Shown here in pieces: positions 47,970 through 57,997 of a DNA stretch of 64,000 nt. Source of the stretch: Pelagibacteraceae bacterium AG-325-J17. GTDB lineage: Bacteria > Pseudomonadota > Alphaproteobacteria > Pelagibacterales > Pelagibacteraceae. Position 1 is the first letter of the stretch. Each line of letters opens with the position of its first letter. The DNA is taken from positions 56,567 through 120,566 of the forward strand of contig QBYM01000001.1 of the NCBI GenBank assembly GCA_003282825.1, written 5' to 3'. The position numbers and the translations under genes are program-made. The notes beneath the pieces are model-generated. The model worked only from the letters and a program-made list of their open reading frames with translations. It ran no database searches and was not told the DNA's origin.

Positions 47970-48391
47970 AAAAAAATAATCTTAAAATAGTAAAGATAGA
48001 CAAATCAAAAAATTTATTTAATTACGAGAAAAAAATTTTAATTAATGAGCTAATTTTAAATCTTAAACTTGGCTATTATGACTTCGAAAAGGAAAAGTCC
48101 CAAAAAGTTAAATTTAGTCTTGAAATTGATTATGAGGATAAAAAACCAACAAATGATAGAGATATAAAGTCTATAGTAAACTATGGAACAATCGTTAAAT
48201 TAATAACGAAACTAGTTAAAAAGAAACATTATAATTTCTTAGAATCCCTTGCGGAGGCAGTTTTTGATGAATTATTTAAAGACAAAAGGATTGGTAAAAT
48301 ATTGTTAAAAATTGAGAAATTAGAAATTTTAAAAGACTGTTCATCAGTTGGTATTCAAATTACCAAAAAAAGAAGTCATGATAAGTTCTGA
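47966..48391 (+). CDS. folB: Dihydroneopterin aldolase FolB
   Basis: A 141-residue member of the tunnelling fold: [33 protein letters not shown] (about residues 24-56), then [35 protein letters not shown] (about 75-109) with the substrate Glu (FLESLAE), and [17 protein letters not shown] at the end. It cleaves dihydroneopterin to hydroxymethyl-dihydropterin in folate synthesis. The first 20 residues are an extra Lys-rich segment. It overlaps the SDR gene upstream and uvrC downstream. Confidence 0.9.
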   Translation: MKKNNLKIVKIDKSKNLFNYEKKILINELILNLKLGYYDFEKEKSQKVKFSLEIDYEDKKPTNDRDIKSIVNYGTIVKLITKLVKKKHYNFLESLAEAVFDELFKDKRIGKILLKIEKLEILKDCSSVGIQITKKRSHDKF

Positions 48392-50213
48392 TATTGGAAA
48401 AGAAGTAATTAAAAAAGAGCTCACACTTATTCCTAAACTCCCTGGGGTATATAGGATGCTTAATGAAAAAGGAGATATTCTCTACGTCGGTAAAGCAAAA
48501 AATTTACCAAATAGACTTAAAAGTTATATAGCTGAAAAGAATCATATTATTAGAACAGAGAGAATGTTATCTCAAACCAGGAAACTCGAGATAACAACTA
48601 CTTCAAATGAGAGTGAGGCATTACTTCTTGAAGCAAACTTAATTAAAAAACATAAACCTAAGTTTAACATTCTATTGAGAGACGATAAATCTTTTCCATT
48701 TATCTTTATTAGTAATAAAGACAAATGGCCACAAATTAAAAGACACCGTGGAAAGAAAACAGGTGAAGGTTTTTATTTTGGTCCTTTTGCATCAGCAGGA
48801 TCAGCTAATTGGACAATTAAAATGATACAGAAGATTTTCCACTTAAGAGTTTGTGATGATACAGTTTTCAAAAATAGAGAACGTCCTTGTATTTTATATC
48901 AAATTAAAAGATGCTCTGGACCTTGTGTCGGGTATATAGAGAAAGAAGAGTATAAAAAAACAGTAGATGATGCAATAGAATTTGTATCTGGCAAATCAAG
49001 AAAGATACAAAAAAGTCTTTCTGACCAGATGGAAAAAGCTAGTGAGGATTTGGACTTTGAAAAAGCAACAATTTTAAGAGATAGGATAAAATCTTTAAAT
49101 ATTATTCAATCTTCACAAAGAATTAATGAAGCTAATTTAATCGAGGCTGATGTAATTGCAGGATATAAAGAGTCTGGCAAAACTTGCATTCAAGTTTTTT
49201 TTTATAGATCAAAACAGAATTGGGGCAATCAAGCTTTTTTTCCTAAACACGATCCAGATGAAAAATTATGTAATATATTAAATTCATTTATCTCTCAATT
49301 TTATGAGAACAAGAGTGTACCATCATCAATAATTTTATCTGAGGATATTAAAGAAAAAATTTTAATAGAAAAAACTCTTTCTCAAAAAGAAAGTAAACAA
49401 ATTAATATCTCTGTTGCAAAAAAAGGATCAAAATTAAAAGTAATTAATCAAGCAATAAAAAATGCTAAAGATAGCTTAAACCGAAAACTTTATGAAAGTC
49501 AGAATAATCGAGAATTATTTGATGCTGTTGTAAGGAAGTTTAATTTAGAGATAAATATTAATCTAATTGAGGTTTATGATAACAGTCATATTCAAGGAAC
49601 CAATAGCGTAGGTGCTTTAATTGCATACGGAGACGAGGGATTTATAAAAAAAAGATACAGAAAATTTAATATAAAAAATAAAAAAAATGAACAAGATGAT
49701 TATGGAATGATGCGAGAGGTATTGAATAGACGATTTAAAAGGGCTGTCCAAGAAAAAGATAACTACTTATCTTTTCCAGATTTGGTTATTGTAGATGGTG
49801 GAAAAGGACAATATTCTGTTGCAAGAGAGACTTTAAATGAATTAGGACTACATGACATACCCATCATTGCGATAGCAAAAGGTAAATTTAGGAATAGTGG
49901 AAATGAGACCTTTTTTTATAATGGAAAAGAATTTAAATTTACCAAAAATGATCCTACCCTTTTCTTTCTTCAGCGAATTCGAGATGAGTCACATCGATTT
50001 GCAATAAGCGCTCATAGAGCTAAAAGAAAAAAAGGAATTAATAAATCTTTACTTGATCAAATAGAGGGTATTGGCTCTATTAGAAAAAGAGCTCTATTGA
50101 ACCATTTTGGCTCTGCTAGGGCAGTAGAATCTGCAAGTCTTGATGAAATAAAATCGGTTGAAGGTGTTGAGGTAAAAGTTGCAAAAAAGATATATAACTT
50201 TTTTCATGAATAA
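48378..50213 (+). CDS. uvrC: Excinuclease ABC subunit C
   Basis: UvrC makes both incisions in nucleotide excision repair. From the ATG at 48378 it has 611 residues. In order it has: an N-terminal GIY-YIG nuclease ([27 protein letters not shown], then [22 protein letters not shown]); a cysteine motif ([27 protein letters not shown]-type); the UVR motif; the RNase H-like nuclease ([27 protein letters not shown]); and C-terminal HhH repeats. I prefer 48378 over the upstream TTG at 48348 because it gives the usual N-terminus and a smaller overlap with folB (14 bp). Confidence 0.96.
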   Translation: MISSDIGKEVIKKELTLIPKLPGVYRMLNEKGDILYVGKAKNLPNRLKSYIAEKNHIIRTERMLSQTRKLEITTTSNESEALLLEANLIKKHKPKFNILLRDDKSFPFIFISNKDKWPQIKRHRGKKTGEGFYFGPFASAGSANWTIKMIQKIFHLRVCDDTVFKNRERPCILYQIKRCSGPCVGYIEKEEYKKTVDDAIEFVSGKSRKIQKSLSDQMEKASEDLDFEKATILRDRIKSLNIIQSSQRINEANLIEADVIAGYKESGKTCIQVFFYRSKQNWGNQAFFPKHDPDEKLCNILNSFISQFYENKSVPSSIILSEDIKEKILIEKTLSQKESKQINISVAKKGSKLKVINQAIKNAKDSLNRKLYESQNNRELFDAVVRKFNLEININLIEVYDNSHIQGTNSVGALIAYGDEGFIKKRYRKFNIKNKKNEQDDYGMMREVLNRRFKRAVQEKDNYLSFPDLVIVDGGKGQYSVARETLNELGLHDIPIIAIAKGKFRNSGNETFFYNGKEFKFTKNDPTLFFLQRIRDESHRFAISAHRAKRKKGINKSLLDQIEGIGSIRKRALLNHFGSARAVESASLDEIKSVEGVEVKVAKKIYNFFHE

Positions 50214-50221
50214 AAACTTGT

Positions 50222-50806
50222 ATGCTTAGAAAAATACCTAATATATTAACTATAGGTCGGATATTAATAGTCCCATTTTTTGTTTTAGCATTTTATTTGC
50301 CAGGTTTTTACGGAGATTTGACTGCTTTAATTTTGTTTATAGTTGCTTCATTTACTGATTTTTTAGATGGAATGCTAGCAAGATTGCTTGGTCAAGAATC
50401 AAAATTAGGTGAATTGTTAGATCCGATTGCAGACAAGATTATTGTAGCGACAGCTTTAATTCTTTTAGTTATGGATGGAACAATACGTCATTATGAAGTC
50501 ATAGCAGCAATAATAATTTTAACACGTGAAATTCTGATATCTGGTTTAAGAGAGTTTTTAGCCAAAGGTAAAATTAAACTTCCTGTTTCAAGTCTTGCAA
50601 AATTAAAAACAGTTTTACAAATGGTTTCTATTGCACTTTTACTTTCTGGAGAAACTGGAAATAAAATTATTAATTTTCAAGATTACAATGCACAAACAAT
50701 TGGTATAATTCTTCTATGGCTTTCGGCAGCTTTAACTCTTTTTACTGGTTACGATTATATGCGTAAAGGAATAGACCATGCAATATCAGAAGACAATAAA
50801 GATTAA
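50222..50806 (+). CDS. pgsA: CDP-diacylglycerol--glycerol-3-phosphate 3-phosphatidyltransferase
   Basis: A 194-residue inner-membrane enzyme of phosphatidylglycerol synthesis. The CDP-alcohol phosphotransferase signature D-G-x2-A-R-x8-G-x3-D-x3-D is visible as DGMLARLLGQESKLGELLDPIAD (about residues 49-71). The start is MLRKIPNILTIGRILIVPFF, typical of PgsA, with about five hydrophobic segments. It follows uvrC by 8 bp, a conserved pairing in proteobacteria. The stop forms the palindrome TTAA with the ilvE stop. Confidence 0.96.
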   Translation: MLRKIPNILTIGRILIVPFFVLAFYLPGFYGDLTALILFIVASFTDFLDGMLARLLGQESKLGELLDPIADKIIVATALILLVMDGTIRHYEVIAAIIILTREILISGLREFLAKGKIKLPVSSLAKLKTVLQMVSIALLLSGETGNKIINFQDYNAQTIGIILLWLSAALTLFTGYDYMRKGIDHAISEDNKD

Positions 50807-51687
50807 GCAGCCGTTTTTTTCTTTTTAACAACAGATTGATAACTCTCATTTAAATCTATTATCAAATCACAAACTTTAAATTGATTTTCAGCTATACATG
50901 ATACAGGTGTTACTTCTGCAGCAGTTCCTGTTAAAAAACACCCAACAAAGTTTTTAAGCTCTTCAGGTTTAATTTTTCTTTCATGAACTTTAATATTTTT
51001 TGATTTTGCAATTTCAATTACAGTTCTTCTAGTAATACCATCTAAAAATGAATCTGGAATTGGTGTATGTAATTCTCCATTTTTGTCCTTAAAAAAAACA
51101 TTTGCACCAGTTGCTTCTGCAATATTGTCCTCGTGATCTAACATTAGTGAATCTGTAAATCCTTGTTTTTCAGCTTCATGTTTAGAGAGTGTACAAATCA
51201 TATAAAGACCAGATGCTTTAGTATCCCAAGGAATTGTATTGGGTGCTGGTCTTCTCCAGCTGGATATATTTAATTTTATTCCTTCAATTTTAAGTTTGGG
51301 ATCAAAATAAGATCCCCATTCCCAAGTTGCTATAGCTACATGAATTTTAGTTTGTTGTGCAGAGATAGCCATCATCTCACTTCCTCTCCAAGCTACAGGC
51401 CTCACATAGCCATTTTCTACTTTTTGAGTTGTGATTATTTTTTTTGATGCCATATTAATTTCATTTTCACTATACGGAATTTCAAATCCCATTCTTTTTG
51501 CAGAGTAAAATAGTCTTGAAGTATGTTCTTCCAGCTTAAAAATAGATCCATCGTATACTCGCTCACCTTCAAAAACACAGCTAGCATAATGTAATCCATG
51601 GCTCAAAACATGCACTTTAACATCTGACCAATCAACCAATTCGCCATTGTACCATATTTTGCCGGATCTTTTATCGTAAGGTATCAT
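50803..51687 (-). CDS. ilvE: Branched-chain amino acid aminotransferase
   Basis: A 294-residue fold-type IV PLP transaminase for Val, Leu and Ile. Visible are KIWYNGELVDWSDVKVHVLSHGLHYASCVFEGER (about residues 10-43), YVRPVAWRGSEMM, the PLP lysine in DTKASGLYMI (about 156-165), EATGANVFF, LDGITRRTVIEIAK and CFLTGTAAEVTPV. It diverges from a MarR-OmpR-kinase operon across 71 bp, a neighbourhood shared with other alphaproteobacteria. Confidence 0.95.
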   Translation of the reverse strand: MIPYDKRSGKIWYNGELVDWSDVKVHVLSHGLHYASCVFEGERVYDGSIFKLEEHTSRLFYSAKRMGFEIPYSENEINMASKKIITTQKVENGYVRPVAWRGSEMMAISAQQTKIHVAIATWEWGSYFDPKLKIEGIKLNISSWRRPAPNTIPWDTKASGLYMICTLSKHEAEKQGFTDSLMLDHEDNIAEATGANVFFKDKNGELHTPIPDSFLDGITRRTVIEIAKSKNIKVHERKIKPEELKNFVGCFLTGTAAEVTPVSCIAENQFKVCDLIIDLNESYQSVVKKKKTAA

Positions 51688-51758
51688 TTTATGAAATTTA
51701 AAAATTCTTACTGAAAAATATCTTTGTATCTATAATATGTCAATATAACTTACCAATA

Positions 51759-52196
51759 ATGAAACAACTTTTATATCTAAAAGATGATCAATTAAAAGAG
51801 CTAATCGAAAAGCTATTTATAAGTTATAGAGAAACTTTCTCAGACTCTAAAAAAATTCTAAATAAATACAAAATTGGTTTAGCTCACCAAAAAGTAATAC
51901 ATTTACTGTCTATGTATAAGGGTATTTCTATTTCTGAATTGCTTAAGAGACTGAAAGTAACCAAACAAAGTTTAAACAGAGTTCTTAAAGACCTAATTAA
52001 ATTAGAAATTATTTTTTTTAAAAAGGATGATCAAGATACAAGAATAAAGCATATATTTTTAAATGAAAAAGGAGAGAGGGTATTTACTGAAATTTTTGAA
52101 GTACAAAAAAAAAGGATTCACGGAGCACTTTTAAATTCTAGCTCTGAAGAAGTGGTCAATTTCGATAAAGTATTAAAAAAAATTATTAATGGATAA
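51759..52196 (+). CDS. MarR-family transcriptional regulator (PetP-like)
   Basis: A 145-residue winged-helix regulator: an N-terminal dimerisation helix, then HQKVIHLLSMYKGISISELLKRLKVTKQSLNRVLKDLIKLEIIF (about residues 43-86, helix-turn-helix) and the wing KKDDQDTRIKHIFLNEKGERVF with the DxR typical of MarR. The MarR plus OmpR-type pair resembles petP-petR of Rhodobacter capsulatus, which sits by petABC there; here petABC is about 7 kb further on. It overlaps the response regulator gene by 8 bp. A TATAAT at 51731-51736 may be its -10. Confidence 0.86.
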   Translation: MKQLLYLKDDQLKELIEKLFISYRETFSDSKKILNKYKIGLAHQKVIHLLSMYKGISISELLKRLKVTKQSLNRVLKDLIKLEIIFFKKDDQDTRIKHIFLNEKGERVFTEIFEVQKKRIHGALLNSSSEEVVNFDKVLKKIING

Positions 52197-52866
52197 CTTT
52201 ATAGCACATATATTAGTTGTTGATGATGATGATGGTATTAGATCATTAGTTAAAAAATATTTAAATGAAAATGATTATCTTGTTACAACTGCTAATAGCG
52301 CTGAGGATGCAAATGAAAAAGTAAATATTATAAAATTTGATTTAATAATATTAGATATCATGATGCCAGGAAAAAGTGGACTAGAGTTCATTCAAGAAAA
52401 TCAAAAAAAACTTAAAACACCTATCATATTATTAACTGCTAAAGGCCAGGCTAATGAGAGAATAGAAGGTTTAGAAGTTGGTGCAGATGATTATCTTCCA
52501 AAACCTTTTGAGCCAAAAGAACTTATTTTAAGAATTCAAAATATTATTACGAAAACTAAAATAACTGACCCAAAAAGAGTTATAGAATTTGAAAATATTA
52601 AAATTGATTTAAATAAACAATTAATTTTTAAAAAAAATGTTGAATTTAAAATTAATAATACAGAAAAAAAAATTTTAGAAAATATGATTAATAACCCTGG
52701 TAAAACATTTTCAAGAGATGATATTGGATCATTAATTGATTTAGATAAAGAAAGATCTATTGATGTAATTATAACGAGATTAAGAAAGAAAATAGAAATT
52801 GATCCAAAAAATCCAAAATTTCTGCAAACCATTAGAGGAGCTGGATATGTTTTATGGATTGAGTAA
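52189..52866 (+). CDS. OmpR-family response regulator (PetR-like)
   Basis: A 225-residue two-domain regulator. The receiver has the acidic pocket VVDDDDG (about residues 10-16), phosphoacceptor D56 in LDIMMPGKSG, the Thr/Lys pair LLTAKGQ and DDYLPKPFEP. The DNA-binding winged helix ends in RSIDVIITRLRKKIEIDPKNPKFLQTIRGAGYVL. It overlaps the MarR gene at its start and the kinase gene at its end, so it is translated as part of one operon and is the likely partner of that kinase. Confidence 0.93.
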   Translation: MDNFIAHILVVDDDDGIRSLVKKYLNENDYLVTTANSAEDANEKVNIIKFDLIILDIMMPGKSGLEFIQENQKKLKTPIILLTAKGQANERIEGLEVGADDYLPKPFEPKELILRIQNIITKTKITDPKRVIEFENIKIDLNKQLIFKKNVEFKINNTEKKILENMINNPGKTFSRDDIGSLIDLDKERSIDVIITRLRKKIEIDPKNPKFLQTIRGAGYVLWIE

Positions 52867-54166
52867 TTTTTTTAAGAATATTCTTCCCAAAAGATTATTT
52901 TACCGTGCTTTATTGATTGTTGCTATCCCGATCATAGTTTTGCAATTAGTCATAACAATAGTTTTCTTTGATAGCCTTTGGATTAAAACAAATAAAGGAA
53001 TGACTAAGGCTTTAATAAATGAGGTTAAAACATTCATAGAAGTTTATAAAGATGAAATTTATAATAAAGATGAAATAACAAATCTTTTTTCAATCTATCA
53101 AGATCTGAATATAGAATATGTTGATAATGAAAAATTTGATTATGAATATGATGAAAGATGGTTTAGCCCAATAGATCGAACTCTGAGAAGAGAACTTAAA
53201 TCGAGATTTCAATCAGAAAAATTTTGGTTTGATACTACGGGATACAAAGAATTAATAGATTTAAGAATAAAATATAAATCTGGATACTTTAAATTTTTAA
53301 TTCCTAAGGATAGAGTCACAAGTTCATCTGCTAGAATTTTTGCATTATGGATTACTGTCCCAGCAATTATAATGGTTTTTATTTCTTTAATCTTTTTAAA
53401 AAACCAAACAAGACCTATCACAAATCTTGCTAAGGCTGCTGCAAAGTTTGGTAGAGGTGAAGAAGTAGAAGAGTTCAAACCATCAGGTGCATCGGAAATA
53501 CGCTTAGCAGGTTATGAGTTTGATAGAATGAGAAAAAGAATAAAAAGACACCTTAATCAACGCTCTGAGATGTTATCTGGAATTAGTCATGATTTAAGAA
53601 CACCTTTAACAAGAATGAAACTACAAATTGCCTTTATCAAAGATAAACAATTAGCAGTTAAAATGTCTGAAGATATCAACGAAATGGAAAAAATGTTAAA
53701 TGAATATCTACAATTCACAAGTTCATCAAATATTGAGAAAAATGATCAATTCAATCTAAGTGAATTAATTAATGACATTGTAGAAAAATATAATAATGAA
53801 AATATCTCAACAGATATAATGCCTCGACTTTATATTAACGGAAGAAAAAATTTAATAAGAAGGTGCATCAATAATTTATTAGATAATGCAATCAAGTATG
53901 CTGATAAAGTTCAGATCGAAATCAACAAAAGAAATAATAATTTATTCATCAAAATTGAAGATAATGGCCCAGGAATACCAGAAAGTGAATACGAGAATGT
54001 CTTTAAGCCTTTTTACAAAATTGATAAAGGTAGGGCAGATACAAAAGCAAGTGTAGGATTGGGACTATCTATAGCCTCAGATATAGTTAGATCACATGGA
54101 GGAAATATTAAATTGGATAAATCGTCGATGAATGGCTTATCAGTTAAGATTTTCTTACCTTTTTAG
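52847..54166 (+). CDS. EnvZ-like sensor histidine kinase
   Basis: A 439-residue inner-membrane kinase. Membrane segments lie at about residues 15-38 and 160-182, flanking a periplasmic sensor region of about 120 residues with no domain I recognise. HAMP follows (NQTRPITNLAKAAAKFGRGEE). The H-box is SGISHDLRTPLTRMKL, the N-box NLLDNAIKYA, and G-boxes are DNGPGIP and VGLGLSIA. I use the ATG at 52847, 20 bp inside the regulator gene; the frame is open further upstream but the shorter start gives a normal N-terminus. The last 23 bp overlap the convergent ubiK-like gene. Confidence 0.92.
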   Translation: MFYGLSNFFKNILPKRLFYRALLIVAIPIIVLQLVITIVFFDSLWIKTNKGMTKALINEVKTFIEVYKDEIYNKDEITNLFSIYQDLNIEYVDNEKFDYEYDERWFSPIDRTLRRELKSRFQSEKFWFDTTGYKELIDLRIKYKSGYFKFLIPKDRVTSSSARIFALWITVPAIIMVFISLIFLKNQTRPITNLAKAAAKFGRGEEVEEFKPSGASEIRLAGYEFDRMRKRIKRHLNQRSEMLSGISHDLRTPLTRMKLQIAFIKDKQLAVKMSEDINEMEKMLNEYLQFTSSSNIEKNDQFNLSELINDIVEKYNNENISTDIMPRLYINGRKNLIRRCINNLLDNAIKYADKVQIEINKRNNNLFIKIEDNGPGIPESEYENVFKPFYKIDKGRADTKASVGLGLSIASDIVRSHGGNIKLDKSSMNGLSVKIFLPF

Positions 54167-54395
54167 ACTTATTTTTTTTTAAACTTTTAAATTGACTGGT
54201 TTTTTTTTCTAAATTTTCTACTCTTTTCTTCAAAATTTCAAATTCATCCTTACTTGTAAGTCTCATTCTAAAAACAATTTCATCTCTCTTTGATTTTAAA
54301 ATATTCATTAATTCATTTGCCAGATCTTTAGATGATACTAAACCCTGTTCAAATAATTTAGCCAATTTATCAATAACAAATTTTGAATTTTTCAT
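54144..54395 (-). CDS. ubiK: UbiK / BMFP-family accessory factor
   Basis: An 83-residue protein: an N-terminal amphipathic helix (FVIDKLAKLFEQGL), a middle helix and a C-terminal coiled coil (TSKDEFEILKKRVENLEKKTSQF), ending in a Lys-rich tail. This is the BMFP (YqiC/UbiK) pattern; UbiK helps ubiquinone synthesis enzymes under aerobic conditions and has membrane-fusing activity in vitro. It is a lone gene, divergent from lgt by 51 bp, with its 3' end overlapping the kinase gene. Confidence 0.82.
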   Translation of the reverse strand: MKNSKFVIDKLAKLFEQGLVSSKDLANELMNILKSKRDEIVFRMRLTSKDEFEILKKRVENLEKKTSQFKSLKKNKSKKVRKS

Positions 54396-54446
54396 ATATA
54401 TTTATATTAACCTATTATATTAATAGCTTACAATTATAATTCAAAA

Positions 54447-55229
54447 ATGTTCATTAATAATTTTGACCCAGTTGCAGTCCAAATTTTCTCCATTAACATC
54501 AAATGGTATTCTTTAGCTTATATTGTTGGAATATTACTGGGTTGGATTTTAAGTAAAAAAATTTTTATTTCTGATCAGAACATTAAAGAAAAATTTGATG
54601 ATTTTATTACATATATAATATTAGGTATAATTGTTGGCGGTCGTTTAGGGTATATATTTTTTTATAATTTTGGTTACTACTTGGATAACTTATTAGACAT
54701 TATTAAAATTTGGCAAGGCGGGATGTCATTTCATGGAGGTCTTATAGGAGTTATATTTGCAAGTTTTTTATTTGCCAAAAAAAATAATCAAAATATTTTC
54801 AGTTATTTAGATATTATTTCTATTGTGGCTCCGATTGGCATTTTTTTTGGAAGAATTGCAAATTTTATTAACTCTGAATTATATGGGATAGAAACAAATC
54901 TTCCGTGGGCTGTAAAATTCATCCAGATAGATGATTTATATCGGCATCCTTCTCAACTGTATGAAGCATTATTTGAAGGATTAATTTTATTAGTTATTTT
55001 ATTATATTTTAGAAAAAAAGGTTTTATGAAAATCCCAGGCCTTATCTCTGGGTTATTTCTTATTTTTTACTCAACATTTAGATTCGCAATTGAATTTTTA
55101 AGAGTCCCAGATGAACAGTTAGGATACTTATTTTTTGATTTAACGATGGGACAGTTAATAAGCATTGTATTCTTATTAATTGGTACTTATTTAGTTATAA
55201 ATAAATATGAAACTAAAAAAGAAAAATAG
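54447..55229 (+). CDS. lgt: Prolipoprotein diacylglyceryl transferase
   Basis: A 260-residue integral membrane enzyme with about seven segments that adds diacylglycerol to the lipobox Cys of lipoproteins such as BamD. Visible are IKWYSLAYIVGILLGW, GIIVGGRLGYIFFYN, GGMSFHGGLIGV (essential His), the signature GRIANFINSELYG and YRHPSQLYEALFEGLI. The next gene starts within its last 23 bp, indicating translational coupling. Confidence 0.96.
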   Translation: MFINNFDPVAVQIFSINIKWYSLAYIVGILLGWILSKKIFISDQNIKEKFDDFITYIILGIIVGGRLGYIFFYNFGYYLDNLLDIIKIWQGGMSFHGGLIGVIFASFLFAKKNNQNIFSYLDIISIVAPIGIFFGRIANFINSELYGIETNLPWAVKFIQIDDLYRHPSQLYEALFEGLILLVILLYFRKKGFMKIPGLISGLFLIFYSTFRFAIEFLRVPDEQLGYLFFDLTMGQLISIVFLLIGTYLVINKYETKKEK

Positions 55230-56253
55230 TCTTTCTATAGATAAATTTATAAATTTTTCTCTTTATGATAAAAAATTTGGTTATTATATGAAAAAAAATC
55301 CTTTCGGACAGGAAAGTGATTTTATAACTGCACCTAATATTTCAAGACTATTTTCTGAAATGATTGCAATATGGATTATAAGTTTCTGGCAAAGCTTAGG
55401 GTCTCCAAAAAAATTTAATTTAGTTGAGCTCGGAGCAGGTAATGGAGAAATGATGAAAACAATTATTGAAAGTTTTCAAAATTTTCCATTTTTTTTAAAA
55501 TCTTGTAATTTTATGATTCATGAAAAAAGTCCTACTTTAATCAATATTCAAAAAAAAAAACTGATTAAAAATAAGATTAAATGGATTCCAAATATAGACA
55601 AAATCAATAAGAACCCAAGTATATTTATTGCAAATGAATTCTTTGATGCAATGGCAATCAAACAATTTAATAAAAAAAAAAGTTTATGGTTTGAAAAATT
55701 TGTAAATTTAGAAAATCCAAAAAGACCATTTTTTTTTGAAAAAAGAGTAGATATAAAAAAAATCGAAAAGAAGATTAAATTCAAAATATCACAAAATCAA
55801 AATTTTATCGAATATTCAAAACTTGGATTAGATTACTTAAAAAATATCTCCAATATTATAAAAAAAAATACTGGTGGTTTATTGCTTATTGATTATGGAT
55901 ATACAGATAAAAAAATGAAAAATACATTACAAGCAGTGTCTAATCACAAATTTGCCAATATTTTAAGTAATATAGGAAATATTGATATCACTCATAATAT
56001 AAATTTTAATATTTTCGAAAAGTTTGTAAAACAAATGAATGGTTTGAAAACTAACTTAACATCACAGAAAGACTTTCTGACAAAGCTAGGAATAAAAGAA
56101 AGAGCAGAGATCATATCTAAAAATAAAAATTTCACTAAAAAATCAGATATATACTATCGACTTGAAAGACTTATTAACAAAAAACAAATGGGTCTTTTAT
56201 TTAAAGTAATGCTTATTAAAAACGAGAATAATAAATTTAAATTAGGTTTCTAA
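55207..56253 (+). CDS. MidA-type (NDUFAF7-like) SAM-dependent methyltransferase
   Basis: A 348-residue protein of the DUF185/MidA family: KFGYYMKKNPFGQESDFITAPNISRLFSEMIAIW-type N-terminus, NLVELGAGNGEMM (SAM motif I, about residues 72-84), IFIANEFFDAMAI, and GLLLIDYGYTDKK. The mitochondrial homologue NDUFAF7 dimethylates an arginine of complex I subunit NDUFS2; the bacterial substrate is probably similar but unproven. It sits between lgt and pgeF with a 23-bp overlap and a 1-bp gap, a conserved alphaproteobacterial order. Confidence 0.88.
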   Translation: MKLKKKNSLSIDKFINFSLYDKKFGYYMKKNPFGQESDFITAPNISRLFSEMIAIWIISFWQSLGSPKKFNLVELGAGNGEMMKTIIESFQNFPFFLKSCNFMIHEKSPTLINIQKKKLIKNKIKWIPNIDKINKNPSIFIANEFFDAMAIKQFNKKKSLWFEKFVNLENPKRPFFFEKRVDIKKIEKKIKFKISQNQNFIEYSKLGLDYLKNISNIIKKNTGGLLLIDYGYTDKKMKNTLQAVSNHKFANILSNIGNIDITHNINFNIFEKFVKQMNGLKTNLTSQKDFLTKLGIKERAEIISKNKNFTKKSDIYYRLERLINKKQMGLLFKVMLIKNENNKFKLGF

Positions 56254-56254
56254 A

Positions 56255-57013
56255 TTGATAAAATCTAAAAGATTGTTGAAACAAAAAAAAATTAGTCATG
56301 GTTTTTTTAACAAAAACGGAGGTAAATCAGAAGGTATTTATAAAAGTTTAAATTGTGGACTTGGCTCAAATGATAAAAGAAATAATGTCAAAAAAAATTT
56401 AAAAATAGTTAAAAAAAAGATTAGTAAAAAATCTAGAGATATTTTTTTACCTCATCAAATTCACAGTAATAAGATTATTTTTATTAAAAATTTCTCAAAA
56501 CTAAAAAAAAAAATTGAAGCTGATGCAATTATAACTAATCAAGAAAAATTACCTATAGGCGTTTTAACAGCAGACTGTGTTCCTATATTGCTTCATGATA
56601 GTAAAAAAAATTTTATCGCAGCAGTTCATGCTGGTTGGAAAGGAGCTTTTAAAGGTATTATAAACAAAGTAATAAGTTTTATGATAATGAAAGGAAGTGA
56701 TGCGAAGTCTATCACCGCCGCAATAGGCCCTTGTATTAAAAAAGAGAGCTACAATGTGAAAGAAGACTTTAAGAAAAAATTTATTAAAAAGGATAAAAAA
56801 AACAAAAAATTTTTTATGACTAAAAAAAAAGTTATTTATTTTGATTTACCTAATTTTGTTAAATCTCAACTAAAATCAAATAAAATTACAAATATCGATA
56901 TGATAAATATGGATACTTTTGACAAAAAAAATAATTTTTTCAGTGCAAGAAGATCTTTAAAATTAAAACATGCGGATTATGGTAGAAATATTTCAATAAT
57001 TATGATTAATTAA
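56255..57013 (+). CDS. pgeF: Peptidoglycan editing factor PgeF (YfiH / polyphenol-oxidase family)
   Basis: A 252-residue copper/zinc-type protein: [31 protein letters not shown]-like start, [10 protein letters not shown] (about residues 65-74), TADCVPILL (about 107-115), [13 protein letters not shown] (about 127-139) and [14 protein letters not shown]. These hold the conserved His, Cys and Cys/His metal site. Homologues remove wrong amino acids from peptidoglycan precursors or act on purine nucleosides. The start is TTG at 56255, right after the midA-like stop. Confidence 0.9.
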   Translation: MIKSKRLLKQKKISHGFFNKNGGKSEGIYKSLNCGLGSNDKRNNVKKNLKIVKKKISKKSRDIFLPHQIHSNKIIFIKNFSKLKKKIEADAIITNQEKLPIGVLTADCVPILLHDSKKNFIAAVHAGWKGAFKGIINKVISFMIMKGSDAKSITAAIGPCIKKESYNVKEDFKKKFIKKDKKNKKFFMTKKKVIYFDLPNFVKSQLKSNKITNIDMINMDTFDKKNNFFSARRSLKLKHADYGRNISIIMIN

Positions 57014-57021
57014 ACTTTTCA

Positions 57022-57954
57022 ATGAAATTATTAACTGGAAATAGCAATAAAGTTCTCAGTAAAAATATTGCAAAATATTTGAAAACAAAACTTGTAAACT
57101 CAAGTATAAGAAAGTTTTCTGATGGGGAAATCTACGTTGAAATAAATGAAAATATTAGAGGCAACAGTATTTTTATTATTCAATCAAGTTCTTCTCCAGC
57201 AAATGATAATTTGATGGAATTGTTACTTTGTATAGATGCTCTTAAAAGATCCTCTGCAAAAAATATAACAGCAGTAATTCCATATTTTGGATATGCTAGA
57301 CAAGATAGAAAAGTTGTACCAAGAACATCTATTTCAGCAAAACTTGTTTCAAATTTAATTACTAAAGCTGGTGCTAATAGAGTGGTGACTGTTGATTTGC
57401 ATGCAGGACAAATCCAAGGATTTTTTGATATTCCTGTGGATAACCTTTTTGCAACACCAATATTTGCAAGACATGCAAGAAAAAAAATTAAAAGTAAAAG
57501 AATTGTTTGTGTTGCACCCGATGTAGGTGGAACAGAACGAGCTAGAGCACTAGGAAAACTTCTTAACGTAGGCTTGGCTATTGTTGACAAGAGAAGACCA
57601 AAGCCTGGGCAATCACAGGTGATGAATGTTATTGGAGATGTGAAAGGTCAAACTTGCATCATTGTAGATGACATAATTGACTCAGGTGGAACTATTGTGA
57701 ATGCAGCAAAAGCATTAAAAGCAAAAGGTGCTAAAGAAGTTTTTGTTTATATCACTCATGGCGTTCTTAGCGGTGATGCTGTAAGAAAAATTAAAAACTC
57801 TGTAATTAAAAATTTAGTTATTACTGATACAATTGATAATATAGAAAAAATTAAAAATGTTAAAAATATAGAAGTTTTACCAATTTCAGGGCTAATAGGT
57901 GAAGCTATTAAAAGAATATCTAACTCAACATCTGTATCAGATTTATTCAAATAA
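57022..57954 (+). CDS. prs: Ribose-phosphate pyrophosphokinase
   Basis: A 310-residue PRPP synthetase that supplies PRPP for purine, pyrimidine, His, Trp and NAD synthesis (including NadC at the left edge of this window). Visible are [60 protein letters not shown] (metal-binding), and the PRPP loop [18 protein letters not shown] (about residues 212-229). Length and all motifs are canonical. Confidence 0.97.
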   Translation: MKLLTGNSNKVLSKNIAKYLKTKLVNSSIRKFSDGEIYVEINENIRGNSIFIIQSSSSPANDNLMELLLCIDALKRSSAKNITAVIPYFGYARQDRKVVPRTSISAKLVSNLITKAGANRVVTVDLHAGQIQGFFDIPVDNLFATPIFARHARKKIKSKRIVCVAPDVGGTERARALGKLLNVGLAIVDKRRPKPGQSQVMNVIGDVKGQTCIIVDDIIDSGGTIVNAAKALKAKGAKEVFVYITHGVLSGDAVRKIKNSVIKNLVITDTIDNIEKIKNVKNIEVLPISGLIGEAIKRISNSTSVSDLFK

Positions 57955-57997
57955 TTACCTTGATTATTTATAAACATGGGTTAAAAAACTCTGTTTT

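Noticed and set aside
57180-57590. 136-codon minus-strand frame within prs
   Set aside because: Shadow of a strongly conserved enzyme gene on the other strand.
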